A DNA stretch of 64,000 nucleotides, taken from the NCBI GenBank assembly GCA_026981855.1, contig JALSIB010000038.1:1-64000 (forward strand), read 5' to 3'. Positions 43,759-52,817 of this stretch are shown piece by piece. The position numbers were made by a program, and so were the translations under genes. This DNA is from Methylothermaceae bacterium. GTDB taxonomy: Bacteria; Pseudomonadota; Gammaproteobacteria; Methylococcales; Methylothermaceae. Under the pieces are notes generated by a model. It saw nothing but the letters and a program-made list of their open reading frames with translations. It was not told where the DNA came from and made no database searches. Positions within the stretch are counted from its first letter, which is position 1. Each line of letters begins with the position of its first letter.

Positions 43759-44954
43759 AGCTTCTGGAGAAATTCCAGGCGCTCGGGCAAGCCCGTGACC
43801 AGCTCAAGAATCTGGGCGTGGATCCCTTCAACGTGGTGGTCGAGAAGATCCTTTCGCCCACCGAGGCGATCGTCAACGGCCATCGGGTGATTCTGGCCGG
43901 AACCAACAATTATCTGGGCCTGACTTTCCATCCCGAATGCATCGCCGCCGCGGAAAAGGCATTGCGCGAAGAAGGGTGCGGCACCACCGGATCCCGCATG
44001 GCCAATGGCAATTATGCAGATCACCTGGCCCTGGAAAGGGAATTCGCCGAATTTTACCGAAAGCCCTACAGCGTGGTCTTTTCCACCGGCTATCTCGCCA
44101 ATCTGGCTCTTCTTTCCACTCTGCCCGGCGCAGACGACGTCATTCTTCTGGACGCCGACTGCCATGCCAGTATCTATGACGGTTGCAAGATGAGCCCCGC
44201 CGAAGTGATCCGGTTTCGCCACAACGATGTCGACGATCTGGCCAAAAGGTTGCGGCGGTTGAAAGACCGGGCGCAAAGGACGCTGGTAGTGGTGGAAGGT
44301 CTTTACAGTATGCTCGGTGATACGGCTCCCTTGAAGGCCATTGCCGAAATAAAGGATGAATACGGCGCCTGCCTGATGGTGGACGAGGCGCATTCCCTGG
44401 GTGTGCTGGGGGAATCCGGGCGTGGTTTGGCCGAAGCGGAAGGCGTCGAGGCGTTGGTGGATTTCACCGTCGGAACCTTCAGCAAGAGCCTGGGCGCCAT
44501 TGGAGGCTATTGTGTCAGCCCCCATCGGGAATTGGACATCCTGCGCTACACCGCCCGCCCTTATATCTTCACCGCTTCCTCCTCTCCGGCGCAGATTGCT
44601 TCGACCCGCGTGGCTTTGCGGTTGCTGCGCGATGGGGGCGAACTGAGACGGCGGTTGTGGTCCAATGCCGAGCGTTTCCATCAAGGTCTTTCGTCGCTCG
44701 GGTGCCAGCTGGGGCCGCAAATGAGCCCGGTGATCCCCATCCTGCTCAGTGAATCGCGGGAAGACTCGCTTCTGGTTTGGCATGAATTGTTGCAGAACGG
44801 CGTTTACGTCAATCTCGTCATGCCGCCGGCGACCCCGGATCACCGCTGTCTGCTTCGTTGCAGCATGAGCGCCGCCCATACGCCGGAGCAAATCGATCAG
44901 CTGTTGGAAACCTGCGCCAAAGTGTTTGCCGCCCACGGCCTCGTGTCCCACTGA
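43755..44954 (+). CDS. spt: Serine palmitoyltransferase-type alpha-oxoamine synthase
   Basis: The 399-residue PLP enzyme has ILAGTNNYLGLTFHP, GTTGSRMANGNYADH, the stacking histidine in DADCHASIYDG, DEAHSLGVLG (210-219) and the PLP lysine K244 in VGTFSKSLGAIGGYC. The GTFSKS form around the lysine is typical of serine palmitoyltransferases, unlike the AON synthase or KBL versions. It would condense serine with an acyl thioester to 3-ketosphinganine. ATGA overlap with the carrier-protein gene and TGATG overlap with the ABC gene place it in one operon. An autoinducer-synthase-like (CqsA) role is less likely given the carrier protein and acyl ligase. Confidence 0.92.
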   Translation: MKLLEKFQALGQARDQLKNLGVDPFNVVVEKILSPTEAIVNGHRVILAGTNNYLGLTFHPECIAAAEKALREEGCGTTGSRMANGNYADHLALEREFAEFYRKPYSVVFSTGYLANLALLSTLPGADDVILLDADCHASIYDGCKMSPAEVIRFRHNDVDDLAKRLRRLKDRAQRTLVVVEGLYSMLGDTAPLKAIAEIKDEYGACLMVDEAHSLGVLGESGRGLAEAEGVEALVDFTVGTFSKSLGAIGGYCVSPHRELDILRYTARPYIFTASSSPAQIASTRVALRLLRDGGELRRRLWSNAERFHQGLSSLGCQLGPQMSPVIPILLSESREDSLLVWHELLQNGVYVNLVMPPATPDHRCLLRCSMSAAHTPEQIDQLLETCAKVFAAHGLVSH

Positions 44955-46681
44955 TGAGATTGCTTTTCCGCTTCGTCTGCAAATATCCCTGGCAGAGCGC
45001 CGTCGTCATGATGGCTCTGGTGCTGGCGGGATTGGTGGAAGGGGCGAGTATGACGGCGCTGCTTCCGATTCTGAGTACGGCGGTTGAACACGGCGGGGAA
45101 TTGGATCCCGGCGGCGATGGCAAGAGTGCCTTCTTGCTGCGGGGATTGAGATGGCTGGGTTTGACGCCGACCATGGGGATTCTGATCGCCGTGGTGGTGG
45201 CGGGGACGATCGTGCGCAGTGCCCTGACCCTGTTGGCCAACAAGTATGTGGGGTATACCATCGCCAGGGTGGCCACCGATCTACGTCTCACCTTGTTGAA
45301 GGCCTTGCTGGCCGCCCGCTGGCCGTTTTATCTGCGCCAACCGGTCGGAGCGTTGGCCAACGCCATGTCGAGCGAACCGGATCGGGCCTCCAAGGCCTAC
45401 TTCTTCGGTATTTCGATGATCGCCGGGTCGATCCAGATGCTGGCCTACATCGTCGTCGCGGCGACGATTTCCTGGCGTGCGACTTTTGCCTATTTGTTGG
45501 GCGCCTCGCTGGTATTGCTGTGTTTGTTTTCCCTGGTGCGGATGGCCCGCAGGGCCGGCAAACGGCAGACCAAGATCCGCAAGGCCTTGCTGCGTCAGCT
45601 GACCGACTGCCTCCAGTCGGTTAAGCCTTTGAAGGCCATGGGGCGGGAAGATCTGGTGGACCGGGTCATCGCCAGTGAGACGCATCGCCTGAACCGGGCG
45701 TTGGAACGGGAAGTGTTGAGCAAGGAAGCGTTGAAAGCGGTCCAGGGGCCTGCCTTTCTGGCATTGGTGGCGACCGGTTTTTATGTGGGCCTGATGCGCT
45801 GGCACATGCCGCCGGCGGAAGTCATGGTGCTGCTCATGCTGCTCAGCAGGGTGATGGCGGGAATGGGTAAGATCCAGCGCATGTATCAGAGCATGGCGGT
45901 ATGTGAAAGCGCCTACTGGTCGTTGAACAAGACCATCCAACAAGCGGAAACCCAGGTCGAGCAACTGGGAGGGGAAATCCGGCCCACCTTGGAAAAGGGC
46001 ATCGAACTGGATCGGGTGGCGTTTTCTTATGATGGACGTGCCGTGGTCGACAATCTCTCATTGGCCATTCCCGCTTCCAGCCTGACCGCCTTGATCGGTT
46101 TTTCAGGCGCCGGGAAGACCACGGTGGTGGATTTGATCATCGGCCTGTTACGGCCCCAAAGTGGGCGGATTCTGATCGATGGGGTCGATATCGGAAAGCT
46201 CGATTTGCGTGCTTGGCGGCAAATGATCGGCTATGTTCCCCAGGAGAACCTGCTGCTTCACGATTCCATCTTCACCAACGTGACTTTCGGCGATACCCGG
46301 TTGGCGGAAGGCGATGTCGAATGGGCTTTGAAGGCGGCGGGTGCTTGGGAATTCGTTCGCGCCTTGCCGGAAGGAATGAATACGATGGTGGGTGAAAGAG
46401 GGGCCAGGCTTTCCGGCGGGCAGCGGCAACGCATCATGATCGCGCGGGCACTGGTGCATCGTCCGAAGTTGTTGATTTTGGACGAGGCCACCAGCGCGCT
46501 GGATCCGGAGAGCCAGCGTGCCATCTGCCGCTCGTTGCAACGACTGAAACAGGAGATCACCATTTTGGCGATTTCCCATCAGCCCATGATCGTCGAGATC
46601 GCCGATCGTATCTATCAGCTCGAAGCAGGCACCGCGCGCCGGGTCGAAACGACCGACGTTGCGGTGGCGGCGCTCAGCTGA
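44954..46681 (+). CDS. MsbA-like ABC lipid exporter, fused permease-ATPase
   Basis: The 575-residue half-transporter has six transmembrane helices in roughly the first 310 residues and a C-terminal ATPase with Walker A GFSGAGKTT, Q-loop YVPQENLLLHDSIF, signature LSGGQRQR and Walker B LLILDEATSALD. It is a type IV exporter resembling MsbA and other lipid or glycolipid flippases. The ATG overlaps the spt stop (TGATG), so it is the last gene of the operon. Export of the sphingolipid product across the inner membrane is the obvious inference. Its 3' end overlaps the convergent Hsp70 gene by eight bases. Confidence 0.93.
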   Translation: MRLLFRFVCKYPWQSAVVMMALVLAGLVEGASMTALLPILSTAVEHGGELDPGGDGKSAFLLRGLRWLGLTPTMGILIAVVVAGTIVRSALTLLANKYVGYTIARVATDLRLTLLKALLAARWPFYLRQPVGALANAMSSEPDRASKAYFFGISMIAGSIQMLAYIVVAATISWRATFAYLLGASLVLLCLFSLVRMARRAGKRQTKIRKALLRQLTDCLQSVKPLKAMGREDLVDRVIASETHRLNRALEREVLSKEALKAVQGPAFLALVATGFYVGLMRWHMPPAEVMVLLMLLSRVMAGMGKIQRMYQSMAVCESAYWSLNKTIQQAETQVEQLGGEIRPTLEKGIELDRVAFSYDGRAVVDNLSLAIPASSLTALIGFSGAGKTTVVDLIIGLLRPQSGRILIDGVDIGKLDLRAWRQMIGYVPQENLLLHDSIFTNVTFGDTRLAEGDVEWALKAAGAWEFVRALPEGMNTMVGERGARLSGGQRQRIMIARALVHRPKLLILDEATSALDPESQRAICRSLQRLKQEITILAISHQPMIVEIADRIYQLEAGTARRVETTDVAVAALS

Positions 46682-49439
46682 TCAGTTTCAAGCCGGGGGG
46701 CAAGGCTTCGCCGACCAGGCGTTGTTCGTCTTCTTCCGAGAGGGTTGAAATTTCATTCACCATGGCGAGCCAGGAGGCTGGCGCCTTGCTTTGGCGGAGC
46801 TTGGAGACGACCTTCTGACGCAGTTGGGGGTCGATGTCCCGGCTTCTGTCTCCGCTCATTCTCGCCAGCAGGGCCGCTGCGAATCCGAGCAGGGGACGCT
46901 TTTTGAAATCCATTTCCAGCAGCTGCTTCAGCCAGCCGCTGACTTCATCACGCGGCACCGTGTTGTGGCTGCTGCCATAGAAAGGGATGCGAGCGCCGAT
47001 TCTGCCCAGTGCCCAGGCGGTCTGTTCAGGTTCCCTCGGGTTGTCCGCGAGACGTTTGAGCAGCCATCGCCCAAGGAGGGTTTTATCATCGGCCGGCAGA
47101 TGTTCCAGTACCGCGGCCAAGCGCACGATGTTGTCGTAGCTGCGTTGTTTCGCCAGGGTCGCCAGCTTTCCCTTGCGGCTCTTGACAGGGTCCAGGTAGT
47201 CCCGGATATCGGAGAAAATGATTTCCTGGGCCGGTCTTTCCAGGCCTCCGGCAATCCGGCGCCAAAAGGTCCACCATTCGGCCCAGTTCTGGATCACATT
47301 GACGAATTGCAGTCCTTGGGAATAGAGGTGCCAGACTTGCTCGATCCGCCATTCGTCCAGCGGGTAACCGAAACCCGGCCGCAGGCAGAATCCGCTGAGG
47401 CTGAGCCAGCCGCGTTCGTGGTCGGCGCTGCGGCGGCGGAATCGGCTCCCTTGCAGGAGGACGTCGGCCAGCTCGCGCAGGAGAGGAATGTCCCAGCGTT
47501 GGCGCGGCCCCAGAAGGGATTCCAATTCGCTGCGCAAGGTCTTGACGAGCTTGGGGGAAACTTCTCTGGATTTCTTGCCGAATACCTTGGCGATCAGCGC
47601 CTGCGCTTCTTCCAGGTGGGGATGGGAAGCGTCCTGGAGGCTGATCCGGGGCGTGTTCCGGCGTAGTTCGAATGCCAGGCGCCAGCGCTTTCGGGGATCG
47701 TCGCAGGCGACACAAACCAGCTCCAGCGTGCCGATTTCCGTCAGCCGGGTCGCGAGCCTTACCTCGATTTCCTGGGTTTGGCCGGTTTCCAGGGCCACCG
47801 CCAGGGGGGGCAGAGGAGTAAAGTGTTCCGCCGTGATATCGACCGTTTCCCCTGGCCGATGGCGCGCATCCTCGATGGAGGAAACCAAGTGAAAGCGTAC
47901 CGGTCGCCCCAGCCTGAGGGCGAAGATCCGGTCTTCGAGCAGGATCTCCCGTTCCTCTTCGGTACCCTTGGGAAGCAGGCAAATGCCTTCCGTCTGGCCC
48001 TTGCGGCCTTCGACGACCAGAAAATAACTGCGTGCGGAACCGCCACCGATTCTGGGTTGATGGCCCAGCCTCGCCAGGATCGAGCCGACAGCGCCCGAAG
48101 CCACGGCAAAATCCGGGTGCGGGTTTTCCAGCTGGTTGAGGGGCCGGGTACCCCAGCCGGAAACGACTTCCAGCAGCCTTTCGGTGATCATCCGGCTTTG
48201 AAAGACACCGCCGTTGAGCAGAATCGCATCGGGTACCGGAGGGGTCTGCGGGTCGTTCAGGGCTTCTGCGGCCGCCCGGGCATGGAGTTTGAGGAAGGCG
48301 GCGATATGCCGGGTGACGGCGGGGTCGCCCACATAGGGAAGACCGAATTCCACCAGGCCGCTTCGGATTCCCTGGGGGTGGTCGTCCAGGGAAACCCGGG
48401 GAAAGAATCCGTCCAATACGATCTTTCGTACCTCTTCCCGGCCCAGGGTGATGGAGCGGGCGCCACCGACCAACCGGCTGCCGCCACCGAGCAGGGTCAC
48501 CGGGGTGTGTTCCGGCGCGTCTTCGGAGAGCAGAAGTTCCTTGGCGGCGCGGCATTGTTCGACCAGCATGGAGAAATCGGCGGCGGACAATTTTCGATCC
48601 GGAGCGCTTAGGCGTTCTTCCGCCAGATGGGCCAACATCAGATCGATATTGTCCCCCCCAAGCAGGAGATGATCTCCCACCCCGATCCGGGTCAATTTGG
48701 GTCGCCCGGTACCGTGATCGATGCGGATCAAGGTAAGATCCATGGTGCCGCCACCCAGATCGACCACCAGCATCAGCCTGCTCGGGGTCAAGGGTGAAAG
48801 GTCCTGGCGATGCCGGTACAACCAGTCGTAACAGACAGCCTGCGGCTCTTCCAGCAAGCGCGGGTTGCCCAGGCCCGCCCTGGCGGCGGCCTCCAGAGTC
48901 AGTGCGCGGGCGGATTCATCGAAGGAGGCGGGAACCGTGATCACCAGTTCCTGCCGCTCCAGGGGGGCGGAAGGGAAGCGAAGGTTCCAGGCATTGCGCA
49001 CATGGGCCAGATAGCTTGCGGTGGCAATCAGGGGGGAGACTTTTCCGACTTCCCGTGGGGCGCCCCAGGGCAGGATGTCGGCCGTTCGATCCACACCGGC
49101 ATGGCAGAGCCAGCTTTTGGCGCTAACGACCAGCCGGCCGGGGCTCTTGGCTCCGAGACGGCGCGCCAGCTCGCCGACGACGGCGTTGGGCACCGGGTCT
49201 CCGATCGAGGGAAGGGGCCAGGGCAGTTGCAACGCCTCGGGAGCCAGTTCGTCCGCAGCCGGATGATAACGAAGCGAGGGAAGCAGTGGGCACGAAGCGA
49301 TTTCACCGGGGGCGATCAATTGGGGGATCGGGAAACGTTCGATCGCCGTTTCCCGATCCCTGGAAAGATCGGCATAGGCAACCACCGTATGGGTGGTTCC
49401 CAGGTCGATGCCGACAAGATACTTTGCGCCTGTTGCCAC
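46674..49439 (-). CDS. Divergent Hsp70 family protein with long C-terminal domain (DUF3731-like)
   Basis: The 921-residue protein starts with an Hsp70 ATPase domain: VGIDLGTTHTVVAYAD, AVCYDWL-adjacent LLEEPQ, LVVDLGGGTMDLTLI and ILLNGGVFQSRM. It replaces the canonical peptide-binding domain with a beta-rich section (about 480-620) and a long helical C-terminal region (about 630-921) of the DUF3731 type seen in some Hsp70-like proteins. Its start (GTG 49439) lies three bases after the stop of a second Hsp70 gene. Hsp70s couple ATP hydrolysis to client binding; the client here is unknown. No DnaJ or GrpE is in the window, so it is not the housekeeping DnaK. Confidence 0.9.
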   Translation of the reverse strand: MATGAKYLVGIDLGTTHTVVAYADLSRDRETAIERFPIPQLIAPGEIASCPLLPSLRYHPAADELAPEALQLPWPLPSIGDPVPNAVVGELARRLGAKSPGRLVVSAKSWLCHAGVDRTADILPWGAPREVGKVSPLIATASYLAHVRNAWNLRFPSAPLERQELVITVPASFDESARALTLEAAARAGLGNPRLLEEPQAVCYDWLYRHRQDLSPLTPSRLMLVVDLGGGTMDLTLIRIDHGTGRPKLTRIGVGDHLLLGGDNIDLMLAHLAEERLSAPDRKLSAADFSMLVEQCRAAKELLLSEDAPEHTPVTLLGGGSRLVGGARSITLGREEVRKIVLDGFFPRVSLDDHPQGIRSGLVEFGLPYVGDPAVTRHIAAFLKLHARAAAEALNDPQTPPVPDAILLNGGVFQSRMITERLLEVVSGWGTRPLNQLENPHPDFAVASGAVGSILARLGHQPRIGGGSARSYFLVVEGRKGQTEGICLLPKGTEEEREILLEDRIFALRLGRPVRFHLVSSIEDARHRPGETVDITAEHFTPLPPLAVALETGQTQEIEVRLATRLTEIGTLELVCVACDDPRKRWRLAFELRRNTPRISLQDASHPHLEEAQALIAKVFGKKSREVSPKLVKTLRSELESLLGPRQRWDIPLLRELADVLLQGSRFRRRSADHERGWLSLSGFCLRPGFGYPLDEWRIEQVWHLYSQGLQFVNVIQNWAEWWTFWRRIAGGLERPAQEIIFSDIRDYLDPVKSRKGKLATLAKQRSYDNIVRLAAVLEHLPADDKTLLGRWLLKRLADNPREPEQTAWALGRIGARIPFYGSSHNTVPRDEVSGWLKQLLEMDFKKRPLLGFAAALLARMSGDRSRDIDPQLRQKVVSKLRQSKAPASWLAMVNEISTLSEEDEQRLVGEALPPGLKLIS

Positions 49440-49442
49440 CGG

Positions 49443-51464
49443 TTATTTTTTGAAGGGCCAGAATGCGGGTTTTTGCTCCCGCTCATTCTCTTGCGGTTGC
49501 TCGCCAGAGGTATCGGAGGCGTCTTCTTCGACCTGAGGCGTTTCAGTTTCGGGAGGAACTTCTTCAGGTTCTGCCTCCGACGTGTCAGGCGTGACCGGCT
49601 TTTCGCCACCCCCCGTCTGCGGCTGGGCTTCCTGTCCCCTGACCTCGAATTCGATTTTCCAGCGTTCTCCGGTATCTTTGGCGACCGCTTCCAGGCGCAG
49701 TGTGCCGACCTCGGTATAAGTGGCCGCCAATTGGACCGGCACCACATCGCCGGGATTGTGATGTTCCGGAGACAGCGTCACCTCGATTTCGGTCAATTCC
49801 TCGATCTCGTCGCTGTACCACTGGTCGAGCAGCGCGCCCACCGGGTCATCCCGGCGGACCGTCGAGGTGAAGAAGCGGAAGCGTACCGGTTCCCCCACCA
49901 CCAGTCCGAATTCGTATGGGGGCAGGGGGGCCTCGGTGCCTTCTTCCATCCCGAAGGGGGCGACGCACAGCAGGCGGATTGGAGGGGGGAAGCCGGGAAC
50001 CGCCGGCATGGCGCTTTCCACCCCGATATAGTAAGCGGCGGCGGTGCCGCCACGGATTCTGACGCCTCCCCCCTGGCGGACGTAACTGTAATAGGACGCC
50101 CCCCGAGCCACGGCCAGGTCGAGGTCGGCGCCTTCGAGCAGGCGGGCGGAGGGGGCGCCGTCGGAGTCGAGCCAGTGGTTGACCACCTCCAGAATCCTTT
50201 CCGACAGAACCTCCGCCTTGAATACGCCGCCGTTGAGCAAAATGGCGGAAGGGTGAATAAAACGGGCGGCAGGTGGTAACGAGACGCCTTCCAGTTCGTC
50301 CACGGCCCCCACCTGGCGGCTGAGGAAATGGGCGAGATGGGCGGTGATACGGGCATCCTGGGCATAGGGAAGCCCCAGCGTGGTTAAACCGGTGCGGGGT
50401 CTCGACGCGGGTTTTTCCCCGATCTCGACCTGAGGGAAGAAACCCTCGATGAGGGTGCGGCTGACTTCTTCCCGGGTCAGATCGGCGCGCAAGGTTCCCC
50501 CGATCAACTTGGATCCGCGGCTCGGTACGGTCACCGCCGATTGCGGCAGATCCGGGTCGGCCAGCAGCCGTTCCTTGGCTTCGCGGCAGCTGTGGGTCAG
50601 GGCCTGAAGCTGCCAAGGATCGAGCATCTTTCCTTCCTGTTCCAGCTTCATCTTGACCACGTAGGCCAAGGCGAGGTCCATGTTGTCGCCACCGAGGAGG
50701 ATATGTTCACCCACCGCCACACGGTTGAGTTCGAGATTTCCATCCTGTTCAGTCACCGCGATCAGCGACAGGTCGGTCGTGCCGCCTCCCACGTCCACCA
50801 CCAGGATGATGTCTCCCACCTTGACCTGTTCGCGCCATTTTCCTTCGGTCCGCTGAATCCAGCTGTACAGCGCCGCCTGGGGTTCTTCCAGCAGGATCGC
50901 CTGCTCCAGCCCCGCTTCGCGGGCGGCTTCGGCGGTCAGTTCCCGGGCTGCGGGATCGAAGGAGGCGGGCACGGTGATGACCAGATCCTGCTGTTCGATC
51001 GGCATTTCCGGATGATGGTGGTTCCAGGCGTCCCGAAGGTGCAGCAGGTATTCCAGCGAGGTTTGGTAGGGGGAGATACGCGGAACTTCCTCGGGCGCCT
51101 CGATGGGCAGAAAGGCGTCTTTGGGATTGACTCCGGCATGGCAAAGCCAGCTTTTGGCGCTCGAGACCAGGCGGATCGGGGTTTTGCTTCCGAGTTCCCT
51201 GGCCAGCTGGCCAACAATGTGGTCCACGTTTTCACGCCATGGAAGCACCTTGTCCTCGGGTCGGAGTTCATCCGGATGGGGAAGATAGAGAAAGGAAGGC
51301 AGCTGGGTCCGCCCTTCCACTTCTCCCGGCGCGATCAGTTGGGGGATCTCCATGATTTCGACCGGTGCCGTGTCGCGGTCACACAGATTCAGATCGACCC
51401 ATGCCACGACGCTGTTGGTGGTACCGAGATCGATCCCGATGGCGTAACGTTTGTCTTCGCTCAT
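49443..51464 (-). CDS. Divergent Hsp70 family protein with acidic tail
   Basis: The 673-residue protein has an intact Hsp70 ATPase core: IGIDLGTTNSVVAWVD, ILLEEPQAALYSW, ILVVDVGGGTTDLSLI and ILLNGGVFKAEVL. A short beta-sandwich-like region follows (about 520-610), then an acidic Pro/Glu-rich tail ending KPAFWPFKK. It shares the unusual SSAKSWLCHAGV segment with the neighbouring Hsp70, so the two are ancient paralogues. Its ATG overlaps the DUF2760 stop (ATGA). The tail differs from DnaK's EEVD-like ends. The function is unknown; a chaperone pair recruited to a membrane partner is inference. Confidence 0.92.
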   Translation of the reverse strand: MSEDKRYAIGIDLGTTNSVVAWVDLNLCDRDTAPVEIMEIPQLIAPGEVEGRTQLPSFLYLPHPDELRPEDKVLPWRENVDHIVGQLARELGSKTPIRLVSSAKSWLCHAGVNPKDAFLPIEAPEEVPRISPYQTSLEYLLHLRDAWNHHHPEMPIEQQDLVITVPASFDPAARELTAEAAREAGLEQAILLEEPQAALYSWIQRTEGKWREQVKVGDIILVVDVGGGTTDLSLIAVTEQDGNLELNRVAVGEHILLGGDNMDLALAYVVKMKLEQEGKMLDPWQLQALTHSCREAKERLLADPDLPQSAVTVPSRGSKLIGGTLRADLTREEVSRTLIEGFFPQVEIGEKPASRPRTGLTTLGLPYAQDARITAHLAHFLSRQVGAVDELEGVSLPPAARFIHPSAILLNGGVFKAEVLSERILEVVNHWLDSDGAPSARLLEGADLDLAVARGASYYSYVRQGGGVRIRGGTAAAYYIGVESAMPAVPGFPPPIRLLCVAPFGMEEGTEAPLPPYEFGLVVGEPVRFRFFTSTVRRDDPVGALLDQWYSDEIEELTEIEVTLSPEHHNPGDVVPVQLAATYTEVGTLRLEAVAKDTGERWKIEFEVRGQEAQPQTGGGEKPVTPDTSEAEPEEVPPETETPQVEEDASDTSGEQPQENEREQKPAFWPFKK

Positions 51465-52111
51465 AGTTCCACCTCGGCAGGGGCCAGGATGTCCGCGCGG
51501 TGACCTTCCGACAGTTGTGGCAGCTTCACCTTGCTGGCGCGCCAGCCGCGATGTACCAGCACACCCTGGAATGGTGGTTCGCCGACGATGTTGCCGGTCA
51601 GGCGTATTTCGGCCGGGTCGAAGCCTTTGGGCAGGGTGATTCGGGTGCCTTCCGATTCATCGCGCACGGGCTCGATGTCGAAGTGTTGATGTAACACCTT
51701 GCGGCAGCCTTCATGGACGATTCTCGCCGCAGCACCGATGTCGGCGTCGGAATAGGAAGCGATGTCCTCTTCCAGAAAGTCGATCAGGCGTGCTTCATTT
51801 TGAAACAACCCCAGAAGCTGCAGTGCGGCGTCCGGAGTGGGCTCCCGCAGGATAATGGGTTTTGGCGCAGGCGCGGTGGGGGCGGGTTTTTTTTCTTCGA
51901 TCCTGCGGGGGGCTTTCGGTGCTTCCACCACCTCTTCTTTCACTTCTTTTGTTTGCGCCACGGGGGCGGGTGTGACGCTTCTGCGCAGGAGAACGATGAC
52001 GGCGAAGGTCAGCACCAACACCAAGAGGAACAATAAGACAAATACGGATATTGCCAGTACCAGATGCAGGACATCCAGGGTCTGTGGCAACTGGGACAGA
52101 TCGATATTCAT
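51461..52111 (-). CDS. Membrane-anchored DUF2760 protein
   Basis: The 216-residue protein has one N-terminal transmembrane helix (about 15-43, LVLAISVFVLLFLLVLVLTF), an Ala/Pro/Lys/Glu linker (about 45-85) and a C-terminal DUF2760 domain with ALQLLGLFQNEARLIDFLEED, ARIVHEGCRKVLHQHF and PPFQGVLVHRGWRASKVKLP. The family is uncharacterised and is recurrently encoded beside Hsp70-like genes. Its stop overlaps the start of the first Hsp70 gene. It probably presents a cytoplasmic domain tethered to the inner membrane and may recruit or regulate the Hsp70 pair. Confidence 0.9.
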   Translation of the reverse strand: MNIDLSQLPQTLDVLHLVLAISVFVLLFLLVLVLTFAVIVLLRRSVTPAPVAQTKEVKEEVVEAPKAPRRIEEKKPAPTAPAPKPIILREPTPDAALQLLGLFQNEARLIDFLEEDIASYSDADIGAAARIVHEGCRKVLHQHFDIEPVRDESEGTRITLPKGFDPAEIRLTGNIVGEPPFQGVLVHRGWRASKVKLPQLSEGHRADILAPAEVEL

Positions 52112-52175
52112 GATGCCTCTTCGAAAAGTAGTGGGAATGTTATCGTTATCATTATTCAGTCGCGACGAGATTGTA

Positions 52176-52601
52176 TCATTCTACCGCCATGGCCGCTTTA
52201 TGTTGCGCTTCTATCGATTGAAGGATTTGCAATACCTTCCGTGCCGCCTGAATACGTTTTCGCTTCATGTAGCGGTTGGTGATTTTTTCCGGGACGCCTT
52301 CCGAGGCGAAGGCGGGGCGGATGGGTTCGAGTTTTTTTTCACAGCGCCGCAAAAGTGCTTGGGTCTCATAGCGTGAGTCACCGCCCTGATAGTGGTACCT
52401 TCCCAATTCCTGATCGATACAGTGGAAATAATCACGGCTCGCGGCCATCGCCGTATCTTTTGTCTTGGCGGACAGGGTGCTTGGCCGCCAAGCTTGTTGC
52501 CGCGGCGTCATGGATTCTGTTTCCGTGCTGGATGGGCCTTGCAAAGCGCCACATCCGGAAAGGAACAACGAACCTATCAACAACGCAGTGTGGGATCTCA
52601 T
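52176..52601 (-). CDS. Small predicted lipoprotein, function unknown
   Basis: The 141-residue product begins MRSHTALLIGSLFLSGCGAL, a signal peptide with lipobox LSGC, so the mature protein would start at the lipidated cysteine. The rest is polar and mostly helical (SRDYFHCIDQELGRYHYQGG, QALLRRCEKKLEPIRPAFA, IQAARKVLQILQSIEAQ). Longer in-frame starts to 52688 add no signal-like sequence. It lies 64 bp upstream of the DUF2760 gene on the same strand and could belong to that transcription unit. No family recognised. Confidence 0.75.
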   Translation of the reverse strand: MRSHTALLIGSLFLSGCGALQGPSSTETESMTPRQQAWRPSTLSAKTKDTAMAASRDYFHCIDQELGRYHYQGGDSRYETQALLRRCEKKLEPIRPAFASEGVPEKITNRYMKRKRIQAARKVLQILQSIEAQHKAAMAVE

Positions 52602-52817
52602 CTCGCTTTTTGCCTCGTGATCAGCTGTGACATATGGGATTTCTTTCCGGGCTGCTAAGTATGGGGAAATCGAGAAAAAAATCAACAAGCTATCGGGGGC
52701 TGTAGAGCGCGGTGAAGGGGAGAGAGGGGCGGGCGAGTGAGCCGAGGGATAGGGTGCCGGTTCGGCAAGGACGACAGTGGGGGCGTTGAATGATCCCTTG
52801 TCGGGCCGGAAGGGGGG

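Noticed and set aside
43755-44954. Spt considered as biotin pathway AON synthase (bioF)
   Set aside because: The lysine motif GTFSKS and the neighbouring carrier protein, acyl-AMP ligase and acyltransferase fit serine palmitoyltransferase; bioA is far away and not linked.
46674-51464. The Hsp70 pair considered as the housekeeping dnaK locus
   Set aside because: Neither protein has DnaK-like substrate and lid domains, and grpE and dnaJ are absent. The DUF2760 partner and long extension point to a separate system.
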